Source: Streptomyces sp. NBC_01214
GTDB taxonomy: Bacteria > Actinomycetota > Actinomycetes > Streptomycetales > Streptomycetaceae
Reading direction: 5' to 3'
NCBI RefSeq assembly: GCF_026340975.1
Contig: NZ_JAPEOS010000002.1
Location: forward strand, 1,196,501-1,260,500
DNA: 64,000 nucleotides
The position numbers and the translations under genes are program-made. This document shows positions 25,808 through 35,142 of this stretch, one piece after another. The notes beneath the pieces were generated by a model that worked only from the letters and a program-made list of their open reading frames with translations, was not told where the DNA came from and made no database searches. How positions within the stretch are numbered: position 1 is the stretch's first letter; each line of letters begins with the position of its first letter.

Positions 25808-26308
25808 GTGGAACCGGAAGTAGAAGGAAGCCCAGCGCACAGTCCGACCCCGTCGCCGATTCCGTACGCCGAACCCTGGGAGTACGAGCTCCGCTTCCCC
25901 CGCGATCCCCGGGCGCCCTGGATCGCTCGCACCACCCTCCGTGCCGTGCTCGACGCGCACGGGCTGGACGAACTCGCCGACCGCGCCGAGCTCTTGACCT
26001 CCGAACTCGCCACCAACTCCGTCCGGCACACCAAGGGGCCCGCCTCCGTACGGCTGCGCTGGGCGCACCCCGTGCTGAGGGTCAGTGTGTCCGACAGCAG
26101 TCCGGTGTTCCCGATGGAGTTCCCGGCGCCTGACGGGGACGCCGAAGGCGGACGGGGGCTGGTGATACTCGAACTCATCGCGGACCAGTGGGGCGGCTGC
26201 TGTCCGGACGAGACCCTGTTCGGGGTCGGCGGCAAGACCATCTGGTTCGAACTCCGGGCGGCCGACGACGGGTCCCCGCCCCCGGCCGTCGCCGCCCTCG
26301 CGGCCTGA
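25808..26308 (+). CDS. GHKL ATP-binding protein, anti-sigma-factor-like
   Basis: A 166-residue histidine-kinase-like ATPase of the RsbW/SpoIIAB type common in Streptomyces. The N box is ELATNSVRHT (about residues 63-72), followed by the G1 box GGRGLVILELIADQWGG, and the last residues form KTIWFEL. No sensor or phosphotransfer domain is present. Start choice: the GTG at 25808 has a perfect GGAGG at 25796-25800 with 7-base spacing; a 55-codon upstream extension is open but has no such site. Genes of this kind usually sit next to XRE/DUF397 pairs, as here. Binding partners are unknown. Confidence 0.85.
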   Translation: MEPEVEGSPAHSPTPSPIPYAEPWEYELRFPRDPRAPWIARTTLRAVLDAHGLDELADRAELLTSELATNSVRHTKGPASVRLRWAHPVLRVSVSDSSPVFPMEFPAPDGDAEGGRGLVILELIADQWGGCCPDETLFGVGGKTIWFELRAADDGSPPPAVAALAA

Positions 26309-26356
26309 ACTCCGCGTCCCCCCGGGCCTGTCCAGCCCGTAGGTAAAGTGGCTCCT

Positions 26357-26381
26357 ACCCCTGTTCGACAGCGACAGGGGT
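26357..26381 (+). promoter_or_regulatory. Inverted repeat upstream of hsdR
   Basis: A perfect 8-bp dyad, ACCCCTGT (26357-26364) with ACAGGGGT (26374-26381), starting 61 bases before the hsdR start. It could be an operator or an attenuator/terminator for the preceding ATPase gene. The position fits regulation of hsdR. Confidence 0.4.
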
Positions 26382-26417
26382 GGGGCGACGTACGACCACG
26401 GGGCGGGGAGACCAGGA

Positions 26418-29400
26418 ATGGCGCAGCCGGAGTACGACAAGGTCGAAGGGCCGCTCATCGGTCAGCTGGTCGCCATGGGGTGGCGCCATCTGGAGGGCGC
26501 GCCTGCGGGAGAGCCGGCGAACGACCCTGCTCGGTCCGGGCGGGACTCGTTCGAGGAGGTCGTGTACGCCGACCTGTTCCGCGCCGCCGTGGCCCGTATC
26601 AACCCTGGACGGGACTGCGAGACCTGGCTCACCGACGCCCAGCTGGACCACCTCCTCGCACTCCTCCTCGGCACCGCGCCGGGCCAGGGCCCGGCCGAGC
26701 GCGGAGTGGCCGGTAACCTCCACGTCACCCGGATGCTGCGCGAGGGGATCAACGCGCGCACGCTCCCCGGGTGGAGCAAGGGCGACCCGGAGCATGTCCG
26801 ACTGGTCGACTGGAACGGGGAGTTCCCCGAACTGGGCGACGCCGGAACCGGCAATGACCTGCTCGCGGTTTCCCAGTTCAAGGTGCAGCGGCGCGGGGCC
26901 CCTGACGTGACCCCCGACCTCGCCCTGTTCGTCAACGGCCTGCCCTGGGTGGTCATAGAGTGCAAGGCTCCGCTGGCGAGCCTTGCTGACAAGCGGTTCG
27001 CCATCGACTGGGCCGTCGAGGACGTGATCGGTTACGCCGGCGCCGACGAGGACGAGGCCGTCGCCGAGTTCGTCCGCTTCGCGCAGGTGCTGGTGGCCAC
27101 CGACCGGGACCACGCCGAGCTCGGCACCGTGAGCGCGGAGCCGGAGCACTTCGCGCCGTGGCGGACCGTGTACCCAGCACCGCAGGGGAAAGTACGGGCC
27201 GAGGCCGCCGTGCCCGAGAGTCGCCGGGAACTCCACGCCCAGGAGACCCTGGTCGGCGGCGTGCTCCGCCCGGCGCACCTGCTGGCCCTGGTCAGGGACT
27301 TCACCACCGAGGCCGGGCGCGGCCCCCGCACGGTCAAGGTGATCGGCCGCTACCAGCAGTTCCGCGCCGTACACAAGATCGCGAAACGGTTGCGGGACCG
27401 GCGACGAGCCATCGCCGAGGGCCGGGACGTCGACCAGCGCGGCGGAGTCACCTGGCACACCCAGGGCTCGGGCAAGTCCCTCACCATGGCCTTCCTCGTC
27501 CGCTACCTGCGCAGCAGCAGCGACCTGGCCCGCCACAAGGTCGTCGTCGTAACCGACCGGAGGGATCTAGAACAGCAGATCAGCCAGAGTCTGGCCGCTG
27601 CCGACGAGAAGATCTACCACCCAGGGTCGGTGGAATCCGCCCGCAGCTACCTGGGGGTCGACGTACCGGACGTCGTCCTGGTCATGCTGCAGAAGGCCCG
27701 CCGGGACGACACCGCCTTCGACGGCCGGGACGAGGTGCTGGCTGACTCCCCTGACGGACAGGACCGGCTCCACAACCGGGTGGCGAACGCGAGCTCCGAC
27801 ATCGTCGTCCTGATCGACGAGGCGCACCGGGGCCAGAGCGCCTGGCAGCACGCCCGCCTGCGCGCCATGCTTCCCAACGCTGCCATGGTCGGCTTCACCG
27901 GTACTCCGATCCTCAGCGGGGCCCGCAAGAGCACCGAGGACATCTTCGGCGGGTTCGCGGACACCTACACCCTTCGGGACGCCGAGGTCGACGGCGCCGT
28001 CGTCCCCGTCCGCTACGAGGCCCACCAGGTCGACTTGGAGGTCATCGAGAAGGCTGGGCTGGACGCTGGTTTCGACAAGCAGGTCCCCAGCGACCCCGAG
28101 AAGCGGCGCCGGGTGCTGCGGACGTTCGGCCGTAGGAAGGAGGTCCTCGAATCGCCCTCGGTGATCGCCGCGAAGGCCGACCACATGGTGCGGCACTGGG
28201 CCTCGGGCGCCATGCCGGACGGGTTCGGGGCCCAGGTCGTGGCCGTGTCCCGGCGCGCCGCCGTGGCGTACCACGAGGCCATCGCGAAAGCGCTGAGCCG
28301 CCTGGTGGCGGACCTGGACGGGCTGGGCGGCGATGCCCACGACCCGGCGCCCGTCCTTGAGGGGGAAGTCGACCTCACCGGCCTTCTCCGCTACCGGAAC
28401 GTTCTCGCCTCCATCGACGCCGCCGTGGTCATCTCGAAATCACAGAAGCACGGAGCGGGCAAGGACCCCAAGGACTGGGACCCGTGGACCCGGCCGAACA
28501 GCCAGAAGGCGAACATCGACCGGTTCCGGCGTGGCGTTCCGGTGCCCGACCCCTTCGACGTGGGCGACGATCCGTCCTGGACGGCCCAGACGCACGGGAA
28601 GCCACACAGCGGTGTGCACTCGGGGTCGGATGGCTCGGCTCATGACCCATGGCACGGTGGGGGCGGGGAGGACCACGGCGACGGGCAGCGGCGGCCGGGC
28701 GGCAAGGACACCGAACGGCCCCTGGGATTCCTGGTGGTCACGTCCATGCTGCTCACCGGTTTCGACGCCCCTGTGGAACAGGTCCTCTACCTCGACCGCC
28801 CGCTCTTCGGTGCCGGCCTGCTCCAGGCGATCGCCCGTACCAACCGCCCCTACGCGAAGAAGGAGTGGGGCCAAGTCGTCGACTACGTCGGTGTAGGACC
28901 CGAACTGGCGAAGTCGATGGCCGAGTACGAGGAGGCGGATCTGCGCGAGGTGCTCGGATACCAGGACGTGTCGTTCGACCACCTGGACCCCGACACCCAC
29001 GCCGACGGGGAGCAGCCGGCCACGGGCAGGATGTGGCTCCAGACCGACGCGGCGGCCGACGCCCTCCTCGCCGATCTTTACAAGCGGCTCGCCGACTTCC
29101 TGGGCATCCGGGGCGCCGGTGATCTCAGCGACGAGCGGCAGCGCGAGGACCTGCTCGCCGCTCTGGAGGACCCGTACCTGCGGGGCGAGTTCGACGAACT
29201 GGCCCGCGACTTCTTCAACGCGCTCAACGCCGTACTGCCCCGGCCGCTCGCGCTCCGGTACGAGGCGTTCGCCGGCCTGCTCGGCGAGGTGCAGTACCTC
29301 GCCCGCGTGCGCTACCTCGACGGCCGGGACCAGTTCAGCCCACGCCGCTACGGGGCCAAGGTGCGTGCGCTGATCGCCGCGCACCTCAAGGCGACCCGGA

Positions 29401-30014
29401 TCGTGGAACGCGTCCCGCAGGTGGAGCTCAGCGCGCCCGACTTCATGGAACGGGTCGACGCCAACACCGATCCGCGGGCGCGGATCTCGTACCTCACCAG
29501 CCGGATCCACACCCACATCACTGCGCGGCTGGAGACGGGCCTGAGCCAGTACGAGCAGTTCAGCCAGCGCTTGGAGGCCGTCATCCAGCGGATGGGTACG
29601 GAATTCGAGGAGGCCGTCGCCGCTCTCTCCGTGCTTGCAGGCGACATCATCGCCTCGGAGCAGGACGGGGGGCAGGAGTCCGGCACGGGGCTGGACCGGT
29701 GGACCGAGGGGCCGGTGTACGCCGTGCTGGCCCGGAAGGCGGACTCCGAAGGCGGCCCGGTGGTTCCGGATGGAATCGACCTTTACCAGGCTGCGCGAGA
29801 TGTGACCTGGAAGATCGCCGGGCTGGTGCGCTCGCCGAACTTCACCACCCTGACCGATGCCCGGGAACGGGTACGCAAGGAGCTTCGGAACTATCTGGAG
29901 GCCGAACTGCACATCGACTGGACTGATACCGGGCCGATTGCGAACCTGCTGGTCGAGCTCGCGTTGCACCGGCATGACGACTTCTTGCGCTACCCGACGC
30001 GCCACGACCGCTGA
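26418..30014 (+). CDS. hsdR: Type I restriction endonuclease subunit R
   Basis: A 1198-residue motor-nuclease subunit. The N-terminal HSDR_N nuclease domain contains the PD-ExK-type residues PDLALFV (166-172) and VVIECKAP (178-185). The helicase has Walker A TQGSGKS at 348-354, DEAH at 467-470 and FTGTP at 493-497. The C-terminal helical domain binds the HsdM/HsdS core. A glycine/histidine-rich, low-complexity insertion (HTGVHSG-like, about 730-760) interrupts the second helicase lobe. It cleaves unmodified DNA at a distance after ATP-driven translocation. The start has GGGGAG upstream. It is separated from hsdM-hsdS by the regulator cassette. Confidence 0.95.
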   Translation: MAQPEYDKVEGPLIGQLVAMGWRHLEGAPAGEPANDPARSGRDSFEEVVYADLFRAAVARINPGRDCETWLTDAQLDHLLALLLGTAPGQGPAERGVAGNLHVTRMLREGINARTLPGWSKGDPEHVRLVDWNGEFPELGDAGTGNDLLAVSQFKVQRRGAPDVTPDLALFVNGLPWVVIECKAPLASLADKRFAIDWAVEDVIGYAGADEDEAVAEFVRFAQVLVATDRDHAELGTVSAEPEHFAPWRTVYPAPQGKVRAEAAVPESRRELHAQETLVGGVLRPAHLLALVRDFTTEAGRGPRTVKVIGRYQQFRAVHKIAKRLRDRRRAIAEGRDVDQRGGVTWHTQGSGKSLTMAFLVRYLRSSSDLARHKVVVVTDRRDLEQQISQSLAAADEKIYHPGSVESARSYLGVDVPDVVLVMLQKARRDDTAFDGRDEVLADSPDGQDRLHNRVANASSDIVVLIDEAHRGQSAWQHARLRAMLPNAAMVGFTGTPILSGARKSTEDIFGGFADTYTLRDAEVDGAVVPVRYEAHQVDLEVIEKAGLDAGFDKQVPSDPEKRRRVLRTFGRRKEVLESPSVIAAKADHMVRHWASGAMPDGFGAQVVAVSRRAAVAYHEAIAKALSRLVADLDGLGGDAHDPAPVLEGEVDLTGLLRYRNVLASIDAAVVISKSQKHGAGKDPKDWDPWTRPNSQKANIDRFRRGVPVPDPFDVGDDPSWTAQTHGKPHSGVHSGSDGSAHDPWHGGGGEDHGDGQRRPGGKDTERPLGFLVVTSMLLTGFDAPVEQVLYLDRPLFGAGLLQAIARTNRPYAKKEWGQVVDYVGVGPELAKSMAEYEEADLREVLGYQDVSFDHLDPDTHADGEQPATGRMWLQTDAAADALLADLYKRLADFLGIRGAGDLSDERQREDLLAALEDPYLRGEFDELARDFFNALNAVLPRPLALRYEAFAGLLGEVQYLARVRYLDGRDQFSPRRYGAKVRALIAAHLKATRIVERVPQVELSAPDFMERVDANTDPRARISYLTSRIHTHITARLETGLSQYEQFSQRLEAVIQRMGTEFEEAVAALSVLAGDIIASEQDGGQESGTGLDRWTEGPVYAVLARKADSEGGPVVPDGIDLYQAARDVTWKIAGLVRSPNFTTLTDARERVRKELRNYLEAELHIDWTDTGPIANLLVELALHRHDDFLRYPTRHDR

Positions 30015-30058
30015 GCGGGTGTCGTCCCACTGTCCGAGCCGGGTGGTAGGAATGCCGG

Positions 30059-30793
30059 GTGAGTACCTCAGTCCAGCAGGCGATCGCCTCCCTTCCCCTC
30101 CCCGACGGGTGGAGCTGGCGCGTCGAGTCCCGGCCCCGGCGCCGGACCCTGGGGATCGAGATCACGCCGGACGGGGAGGTGCTCTTCGCCGTCCCGGCGG
30201 ACGCGGACCCACGAGCGGTGGCCGCCGCCGTCCGGTCCCGGCTGCCGCGGCTGGCGGATGAGGTCGGGCGCCGCCACGCCCGTCCCGCCGAGCCGGTCAA
30301 GGAGCTCGTCGGCGGCAGCAGCTTCGCCTACCTCGGGCGCCGGTACCGGCTCAGGCCGGTACCGGCGGGCCCGGGGGCGCGCGTGCGGCTGCGTGCGGGG
30401 TGGCTGGAGCTACCTCAGTACGGCACACCGGCGGCAGGGTCGGAGGCCCTCGCCGAGTGGTACACGGATCGGGGAAGGCGGTGGCTCGCCCCCCGCGCTC
30501 CCGCGGTCGCCCTGCGCATCGGGGTGCGACCTACAGGCATCACAGTGGGCGACCTCGGCCAGCGGTGGGGATCCTGCACCCCGGACGGCTTCATCACGGT
30601 TCACTGGGCGGTCCTGCAGATGCCCGCCGACCTGGTGGACTTCGTGCTCATCCACGAACTCTGCCATGTGAAGCAGCCGGGGCACGGCCCGGCCTTCCGG
30701 CGGGCGATGAGTCTCGCCCTCCCCGACTTCGAACGGCGTGAGGCATGGTTCGAGCGGGACGAACCGTTCCTGTGGCGTGGGGCCGTCAGGTAG
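30059..30793 (+). CDS. YgjP-type (DUF45) zinc metallopeptidase
   Basis: A 244-residue soluble protein. The C-terminal domain carries HELCHVKQPGHGPAF (about residues 201-215), the HExxH zinc motif plus downstream histidine typical of YgjP/WSS1-like peptidases, preceded by the family motif QRWGSCTPDG. The GTG start lies 44 bases after hsdR on the same strand, so it is probably co-transcribed. Genes of this family are frequently neighbours of type I restriction hsdR genes; why is not known to me. The N-terminal half has the beta-rich YgjP layout (RRRTLGIEITPDGEV). Confidence 0.88.
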   Translation: MSTSVQQAIASLPLPDGWSWRVESRPRRRTLGIEITPDGEVLFAVPADADPRAVAAAVRSRLPRLADEVGRRHARPAEPVKELVGGSSFAYLGRRYRLRPVPAGPGARVRLRAGWLELPQYGTPAAGSEALAEWYTDRGRRWLAPRAPAVALRIGVRPTGITVGDLGQRWGSCTPDGFITVHWAVLQMPADLVDFVLIHELCHVKQPGHGPAFRRAMSLALPDFERREAWFERDEPFLWRGAVR

Positions 30794-30806
30794 GTGTGGA
30801 CCGCGC

Positions 30807-31730
30807 TCAGGCGACCGTCAGGACGATCTTGCCGGTGGTGCGGCCCTGCTCGCCGATCTCGTGGGCCTTCGCGGCCTGCTCCAACGGCAACACCGTGTCG
30901 ACCAGCGGCTTCAGCAGGCCCTGCTCGACGAGCGCCGCGATCTCCCGCAGGCCGCCCAGGTCCGGCTCCACCAGGACCCAGGAGGCGTGCACCCCCTGCG
31001 GATCGGCCGGGAGGGAGTCGGGGCCGGGCAGGGTCACCAGGTGGCCGCCGGCCTTGAGGACCTTCAGCGAGCGCCGCGTGTAGTCCCCGCCGATGGCGTC
31101 GATCACCACGTCCACGTCGGCGACGGCGTCCTCGAAGTCCGTGGTGCGGTAGTCGATCACCTCGTCGGCGCCGAGCTCGCGCAGCAGCGCGTGCTTGCCC
31201 GCGCTCGCGGTGCCGATCACGTACGCGCCGCGGGCCTTGGCGATCTGCACCGCCAGGTGGCCCACCCCGCCGGCCGCCGCGTGCACCAGCACCCGCTGTC
31301 CGGCGCTCACCCCCGCGGTGTCCACCAGGGCCTGCCAGGCGGTCAGCGCGGCCAGCGGCAGCGCCGCGGCCTGTACGTGGTCCAGCGCAGCCGGCTTGGG
31401 GGCGAAGTGCCGGGCGGGGGCCGTCACGTACTCGGCGTACGCGCCGGCCTGCTGCGGGAAGCGGGGCATCCCGTAGACCTCGTCGCCCACCCGGTACAGG
31501 GTCACGCCCGGTCCCACGGCCTCGACGGTGCCGGACACGTCCCAGCCGACCGCCGGCACCGGGCCCCAGGGGATCAGGGCGCCGCTCTCGCGCGTCTTCC
31601 AGTCCACCGGGTTGACCCCGGCGGCGTGGACCCGGACCAGGACCTCGCCCATACCGGGCTCCGGACGCTCGGCCTCGGTCTCGACGAGGACCTCGGGTCC
31701 GCCCCACTTGCTGATGACGACGGCACGCAT
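30807..31730 (-). CDS. NADP-dependent zinc-less alcohol dehydrogenase/quinone oxidoreductase
   Basis: A 307-residue medium-chain dehydrogenase/reductase. The GroES-like N-terminal domain (MRAVVISKWGGPEVL, GVNPVDWKTRESG) is followed by a Rossmann domain with AAAGGVGHLAVQIAKARGA (about 141-159). No structural or catalytic zinc cysteines are present, typical of quinone oxidoreductases. It reduces quinones or activated carbonyls with NADPH; the substrate is unknown. The ATG at 31730 is chosen because the domain starts there. An 18-codon upstream extension lies in the divergent promoter region shared with the AraC-type regulator. Confidence 0.9.
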   Translation of the reverse strand: MRAVVISKWGGPEVLVETEAERPEPGMGEVLVRVHAAGVNPVDWKTRESGALIPWGPVPAVGWDVSGTVEAVGPGVTLYRVGDEVYGMPRFPQQAGAYAEYVTAPARHFAPKPAALDHVQAAALPLAALTAWQALVDTAGVSAGQRVLVHAAAGGVGHLAVQIAKARGAYVIGTASAGKHALLRELGADEVIDYRTTDFEDAVADVDVVIDAIGGDYTRRSLKVLKAGGHLVTLPGPDSLPADPQGVHASWVLVEPDLGGLREIAALVEQGLLKPLVDTVLPLEQAAKAHEIGEQGRTTGKIVLTVA

Positions 31731-31846
31731 GACTTGTCTCCTTGCTGGGTTCTTGCCGGCCGGTGGCCCGGCCGATGACCTCACCCTCCCCGCTCGCCGC
31801 CCCTCGCAGTGTTGGCCGTACGGCCACCATGTGTCAGGATCTGGCC

Positions 31847-32812
31847 ATGCACCGAATTGCCGTACTCGCCCTCGAAGGGGTCCCTCCGTTCGAGCTCGGC
31901 ATCCCCTCCCGCGTCTTCGGCAACGCCCACGACGAGGCCGGGGACCCGCTCTACGAGGTGACCGTCTGCACCGCCGACGGACTGCCCGTGGCCAGCGACG
32001 CGGGCTTCACCGTCGGCGTCTCGGCCGGCCCCGAGGCCCTCGCCGCCGCCGACACCGTGATCGTCACGCCCACCCACGCCATGGACGAGCTCGCGCACGG
32101 CGCCCCCCTGCCGCAGCCGCTGACCGACGCCCTCGCGGCGATCCGACCCGGCACCCGGCTGGTCTCCCTGTGCACTGGCTCGTACGTCCTGGCCGCCGCC
32201 GGACTGCTCGACGGCCGGCCGGCCACCACGCACTGGCTGCACGCGCCCGAGTTCCAGCGGGGCTTCCCGCGCGTCCGCCTCGACGAGGAGGTCCTCTTCG
32301 TCGACGACGGCGACATCCTGACCTCGGCCGGCGTGGCCGCCGGCATCGACCTCTGCCTCTACCTGATCCGCCAGGACCACGGCACGGGCGTGGCCAACCG
32401 GGCCGCGCGACTGTGCGTGGTCCCGCCCTGGCGCGACGGCGGCCAGGTCCAGTACATCGACCGCCCCGTCCCCGAGCCCACCGTCGCCACCACCACCGCC
32501 ACCCGCGCGTGGGCCCTGGAACGCCTCGCCGAACCGGTCACCCTCGCCGAACTGGCCGCGCACGCCCGGATGAGCCTGCGCACCTTCACCCGCCGGTTCC
32601 GCGACGAGGTCGGCATGACCCCGGTGCAGTGGCTCACCGCGCAACGCCTCGAACTGGCCCGCCACTTGCTGGAGTCCAGCGACCTGCCGGTCGACCTCGT
32701 CGCCCACCGCGCCGGCTTCGGCTCGGCCAACTCCCTGCGCCAGCACATGCGTTCCACGCTCGGCGTCTCCCCGATCGCCTACCGGCGCACCTTCCAGCCC
32801 GCCCCGGCGTGA
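31847..32812 (+). CDS. GlxA-family AraC transcriptional regulator
   Basis: A 321-residue regulator. The N-terminal DJ-1/PfpI-like domain (IAVLALEGVPPFELGIPSRV; nucleophile-elbow-like SLCTGSYVLAAAG) is followed by a C-terminal AraC DNA-binding domain with two HTHs (LAAHARMSLRTFTRRF and VAHRAGFGSANSLRQHM). It diverges from the oxidoreductase gene across 116 bases, so it probably controls that gene and itself. The effector is unknown. The ATG at 31847 fits the start of the first domain. Confidence 0.92.
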   Translation: MHRIAVLALEGVPPFELGIPSRVFGNAHDEAGDPLYEVTVCTADGLPVASDAGFTVGVSAGPEALAAADTVIVTPTHAMDELAHGAPLPQPLTDALAAIRPGTRLVSLCTGSYVLAAAGLLDGRPATTHWLHAPEFQRGFPRVRLDEEVLFVDDGDILTSAGVAAGIDLCLYLIRQDHGTGVANRAARLCVVPPWRDGGQVQYIDRPVPEPTVATTTATRAWALERLAEPVTLAELAAHARMSLRTFTRRFRDEVGMTPVQWLTAQRLELARHLLESSDLPVDLVAHRAGFGSANSLRQHMRSTLGVSPIAYRRTFQPAPA

Positions 32813-32901
32813 CCCGCAAAGTAATCGCCGTCGAGGCCGCGCGCTGACAGGATCGGACCAACGGGCCCGGAGCGACGGGCCGGCTGACAGGGGAGCAGAC
32901 C

Positions 32902-33246
32902 ATGACCGCGTACGCCATCGCCCACATCCGCCCCGAGACGATGAACGAGGACGTCCTCACCTACATCGAGACCATGCAGTCGACGCTGGACCCCTTCGGC
33001 GGCCGCTTCCTCGTGCACGGCAAGGAGGTCGAGGTCCTGGAGGGCCCCTTCCCCGGCACCGTCGTCATGATCGGCTTCCCGGACATCGACAGCGCCCGCG
33101 CCTGGTACGCCTCCGACGCCTACCAGGCGATCCTGCCGCTGCGCACCGACCACATCGCGGGAGAGGTCATCCTCGTCGAGGGCGTCCCCGCCGACTACGA
33201 CGCCTCGAAGACGGCCGCCGCCCTGCGCGCCGAAGCCGGCCTCTGA
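32902..33246 (+). CDS. DUF1330-family small protein
   Basis: A 114-residue protein with the ferredoxin-like DUF1330 pattern: AYAIAHIRPETMNEDVLTYI, LEGPFPGTVVMIGFPDIDSA and RAWYASDAYQAILPLRTDHI. The start has AGGGGAG upstream. The stop overlaps the next gene start by one base, suggesting co-expression. Function of the family is unknown; related folds include monooxygenase-like proteins. Confidence 0.88.
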   Translation: MTAYAIAHIRPETMNEDVLTYIETMQSTLDPFGGRFLVHGKEVEVLEGPFPGTVVMIGFPDIDSARAWYASDAYQAILPLRTDHIAGEVILVEGVPADYDASKTAAALRAEAGL

Positions 33247-34199
33247 TGGGCAACCGGGCCACCTTCGTGATCGCGGGCGCCGAGGGGTACGAGCGCCGGG
33301 GTTCCTCCTTCGGCGCCGTCGGCCTCGATCTCGACCTGCTCGGTGGCCCGGAGGCGGTCCTGCCCTTCGTCCTCGGCCACCGGCTCGAGGAAGGCCCCTG
33401 GTACGACGACGACATGTGCGAAGCGGGCGCCCTGATCGACTCCTCGCGCAGACTGCTCCTGGTCTTCGCCCAGGAAGGCCCGTCGGTGGCCATGCGCACC
33501 CGCGCGGCCTGGTGGCTGCTCCTCGGGCTCGCCTGGCCCGGATGGGAGATCCGCTGGGCGTACGACGGCCAGAGCGGCCTGCGCACCCACGTCGGCCTGG
33601 ACCCGGGGTACGTACGCGACAGCCCGTACCCCGGCCCGCCCCTGGAGGCCGACGACGAGGAGCTGGCCGACGCCGACCCGATGGTCGCCGTCGTCACGGT
33701 CGGATCCGGCCGCTGCCACGTCCTCGCCCACATCGACGACCATCCGGTGGTCGAGGGCCCGGCGCTCCTCGACCGGCTCTCGGCCGCCCCCGGCCACGCC
33801 GCGTACGCGGGCCGCGCCGAAGCCGGCGTCCATGTCGATCCCGGGGCCCGCAGGGTCGGCTGGTGGCTGACCGGAATCGTGCCCCACGCCGGACGCACGG
33901 CCGCGCGCTGGCCCGGCTGGACCGTGGAGTTCTGGGCCGACCGCTGGAGCGAGCACGCCCGGTCGGCCCCCGGCCTGTTCACCCCGCCCGCGGGCGACCC
34001 GGCGGCCGCGCTGGACGCCGTGCGCGACGAGGCGCTGGAGCGCTGGGCCGGGCCACGTGCCGACCAGCGGGCACAGCTCGCCGCCGCGCACCCGCACATC
34101 GTCATCGGCACCGGCTTCCCGCCCGCGGTCACCGGGCAGCGGGCGGCCCTGGCACGGGCGGTCGTCGAACGGTCCCGGCGGGCCGCCGCAGCCGGCTGA
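33246..34199 (+). CDS. Hypothetical protein, 317 residues
   Basis: I do not recognise a family. The protein is soluble, rich in tryptophan (MRTRAAWWLLLGLAWPGWEI at about 79-98 is amphipathic rather than a clear membrane span), and begins MGNRATFVIAGAEGYERRGS. High coding-type codon bias and a one-base overlap with the DUF1330 gene support it being real. No export signal, nucleotide-binding motif or catalytic signature is visible. Confidence 0.7.
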   Translation: MGNRATFVIAGAEGYERRGSSFGAVGLDLDLLGGPEAVLPFVLGHRLEEGPWYDDDMCEAGALIDSSRRLLLVFAQEGPSVAMRTRAAWWLLLGLAWPGWEIRWAYDGQSGLRTHVGLDPGYVRDSPYPGPPLEADDEELADADPMVAVVTVGSGRCHVLAHIDDHPVVEGPALLDRLSAAPGHAAYAGRAEAGVHVDPGARRVGWWLTGIVPHAGRTAARWPGWTVEFWADRWSEHARSAPGLFTPPAGDPAAALDAVRDEALERWAGPRADQRAQLAAAHPHIVIGTGFPPAVTGQRAALARAVVERSRRAAAAG

Positions 34200-34443
34200 G
34201 CATCCGGCGCGCGGCCGGGCCGCCCGGACCGGGAGCCCCGGGCGACGTGCGGGCCGGCCCGGCCCGGCGCTCGCGCACACCATGATCGTCCAGGCCTCCG
34301 GCCCCACCGTCACCGAGGGTTCCGGCCTCGCCGTCAGGCAGGGGCGCGCGGCCGGCGCCGGGCGGCCGGCGAGCGGGACCGAGCGGCGGCCGTCGGCACC
34401 TGACCTCGGCCTTCGGCCCACGCGCCCGCCCGGGGGTGCGAGC

Positions 34444-35142
34444 ATGGGCGGTATGGCTACTCACTTGATCACCGGCGCCGGTTCCGGCATCGGCGCCGCC
34501 GTCGCGGCCCGGCTGCACGCCCGCGGCGACGACCTCGTCCTCCTCGCCCGGGACGCCGGCCGGGCCCGCGAGCTCGTCGACCGTTACCCCGGCGCCACGT
34601 CCCTCGTCGGCGACCTGGCCGACCCCGACCGGCTGTCGTGGGCGTTCTCCAAGCAGGCCATCCCGGAGCGGATCGACTCCCTGCTGCACATCGCCGGGAT
34701 CGTCGACCTCGGACCGGTCGGCGAGCTCCGGCCCAAGACCTGGCACCAGCAGCTCAACGTGAACCTGATCGCCCCCGCCGAGGTCACCCGGCTGCTGCTG
34801 CCCACCCTGCGCGCCTCCAAGGCCACCGTCGTCTTCGTGAACTCCGGCGCCGGCCTGACCGCCCACGCCGACTGGAGCGCGTACGCCGCCTCCAAGCACG
34901 GGCTCAAGGCCCTCGCCGACTCGCTGCGCGGCGAGGAGCGGGCCAACGGCATCCGCGTCACCTCCGTCTACCCGGGCCGCACCGCCAGCCCCATGCAGGC
35001 CAAGGTGCACTCGCAGGAGGGCAAGGAGTACGACCCGGCCGCCTGGATCGACCCCGAGTCCGTCGCGACCACGATCGTCATGGCCGTCGACCTGCCCCGC
35101 GACGCCGAGGTCAACGACCTGAGCGTCCGGCCGGGCCGATGA
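34444..35142 (+). CDS. Short-chain dehydrogenase/reductase
   Basis: A 232-residue classical SDR. The NAD(P)-binding motif TGAGSGIG lies near residues 9-16, the NSGAG segment follows near the active site, and the catalytic YAASK motif is present with Tyr and Lys in register. The substrate is unknown. Start choice: the ATG at 34444 has GGGGG seven bases upstream; the ATG at 34453 (MATHLITG) is also possible. Its stop overlaps the start of the MetE-like gene (ATGA), so the two are coupled. Confidence 0.9.
   Translation: MGGMATHLITGAGSGIGAAVAARLHARGDDLVLLARDAGRARELVDRYPGATSLVGDLADPDRLSWAFSKQAIPERIDSLLHIAGIVDLGPVGELRPKTWHQQLNVNLIAPAEVTRLLLPTLRASKATVVFVNSGAGLTAHADWSAYAASKHGLKALADSLRGEERANGIRVTSVYPGRTASPMQAKVHSQEGKEYDPAAWIDPESVATTIVMAVDLPRDAEVNDLSVRPGR

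Noticed and set aside
18238..30806. The defence island as an integrative element with attachment sites
   Set aside because: I found no integrase, excisionase, tRNA gene or flanking direct repeat at the borders.
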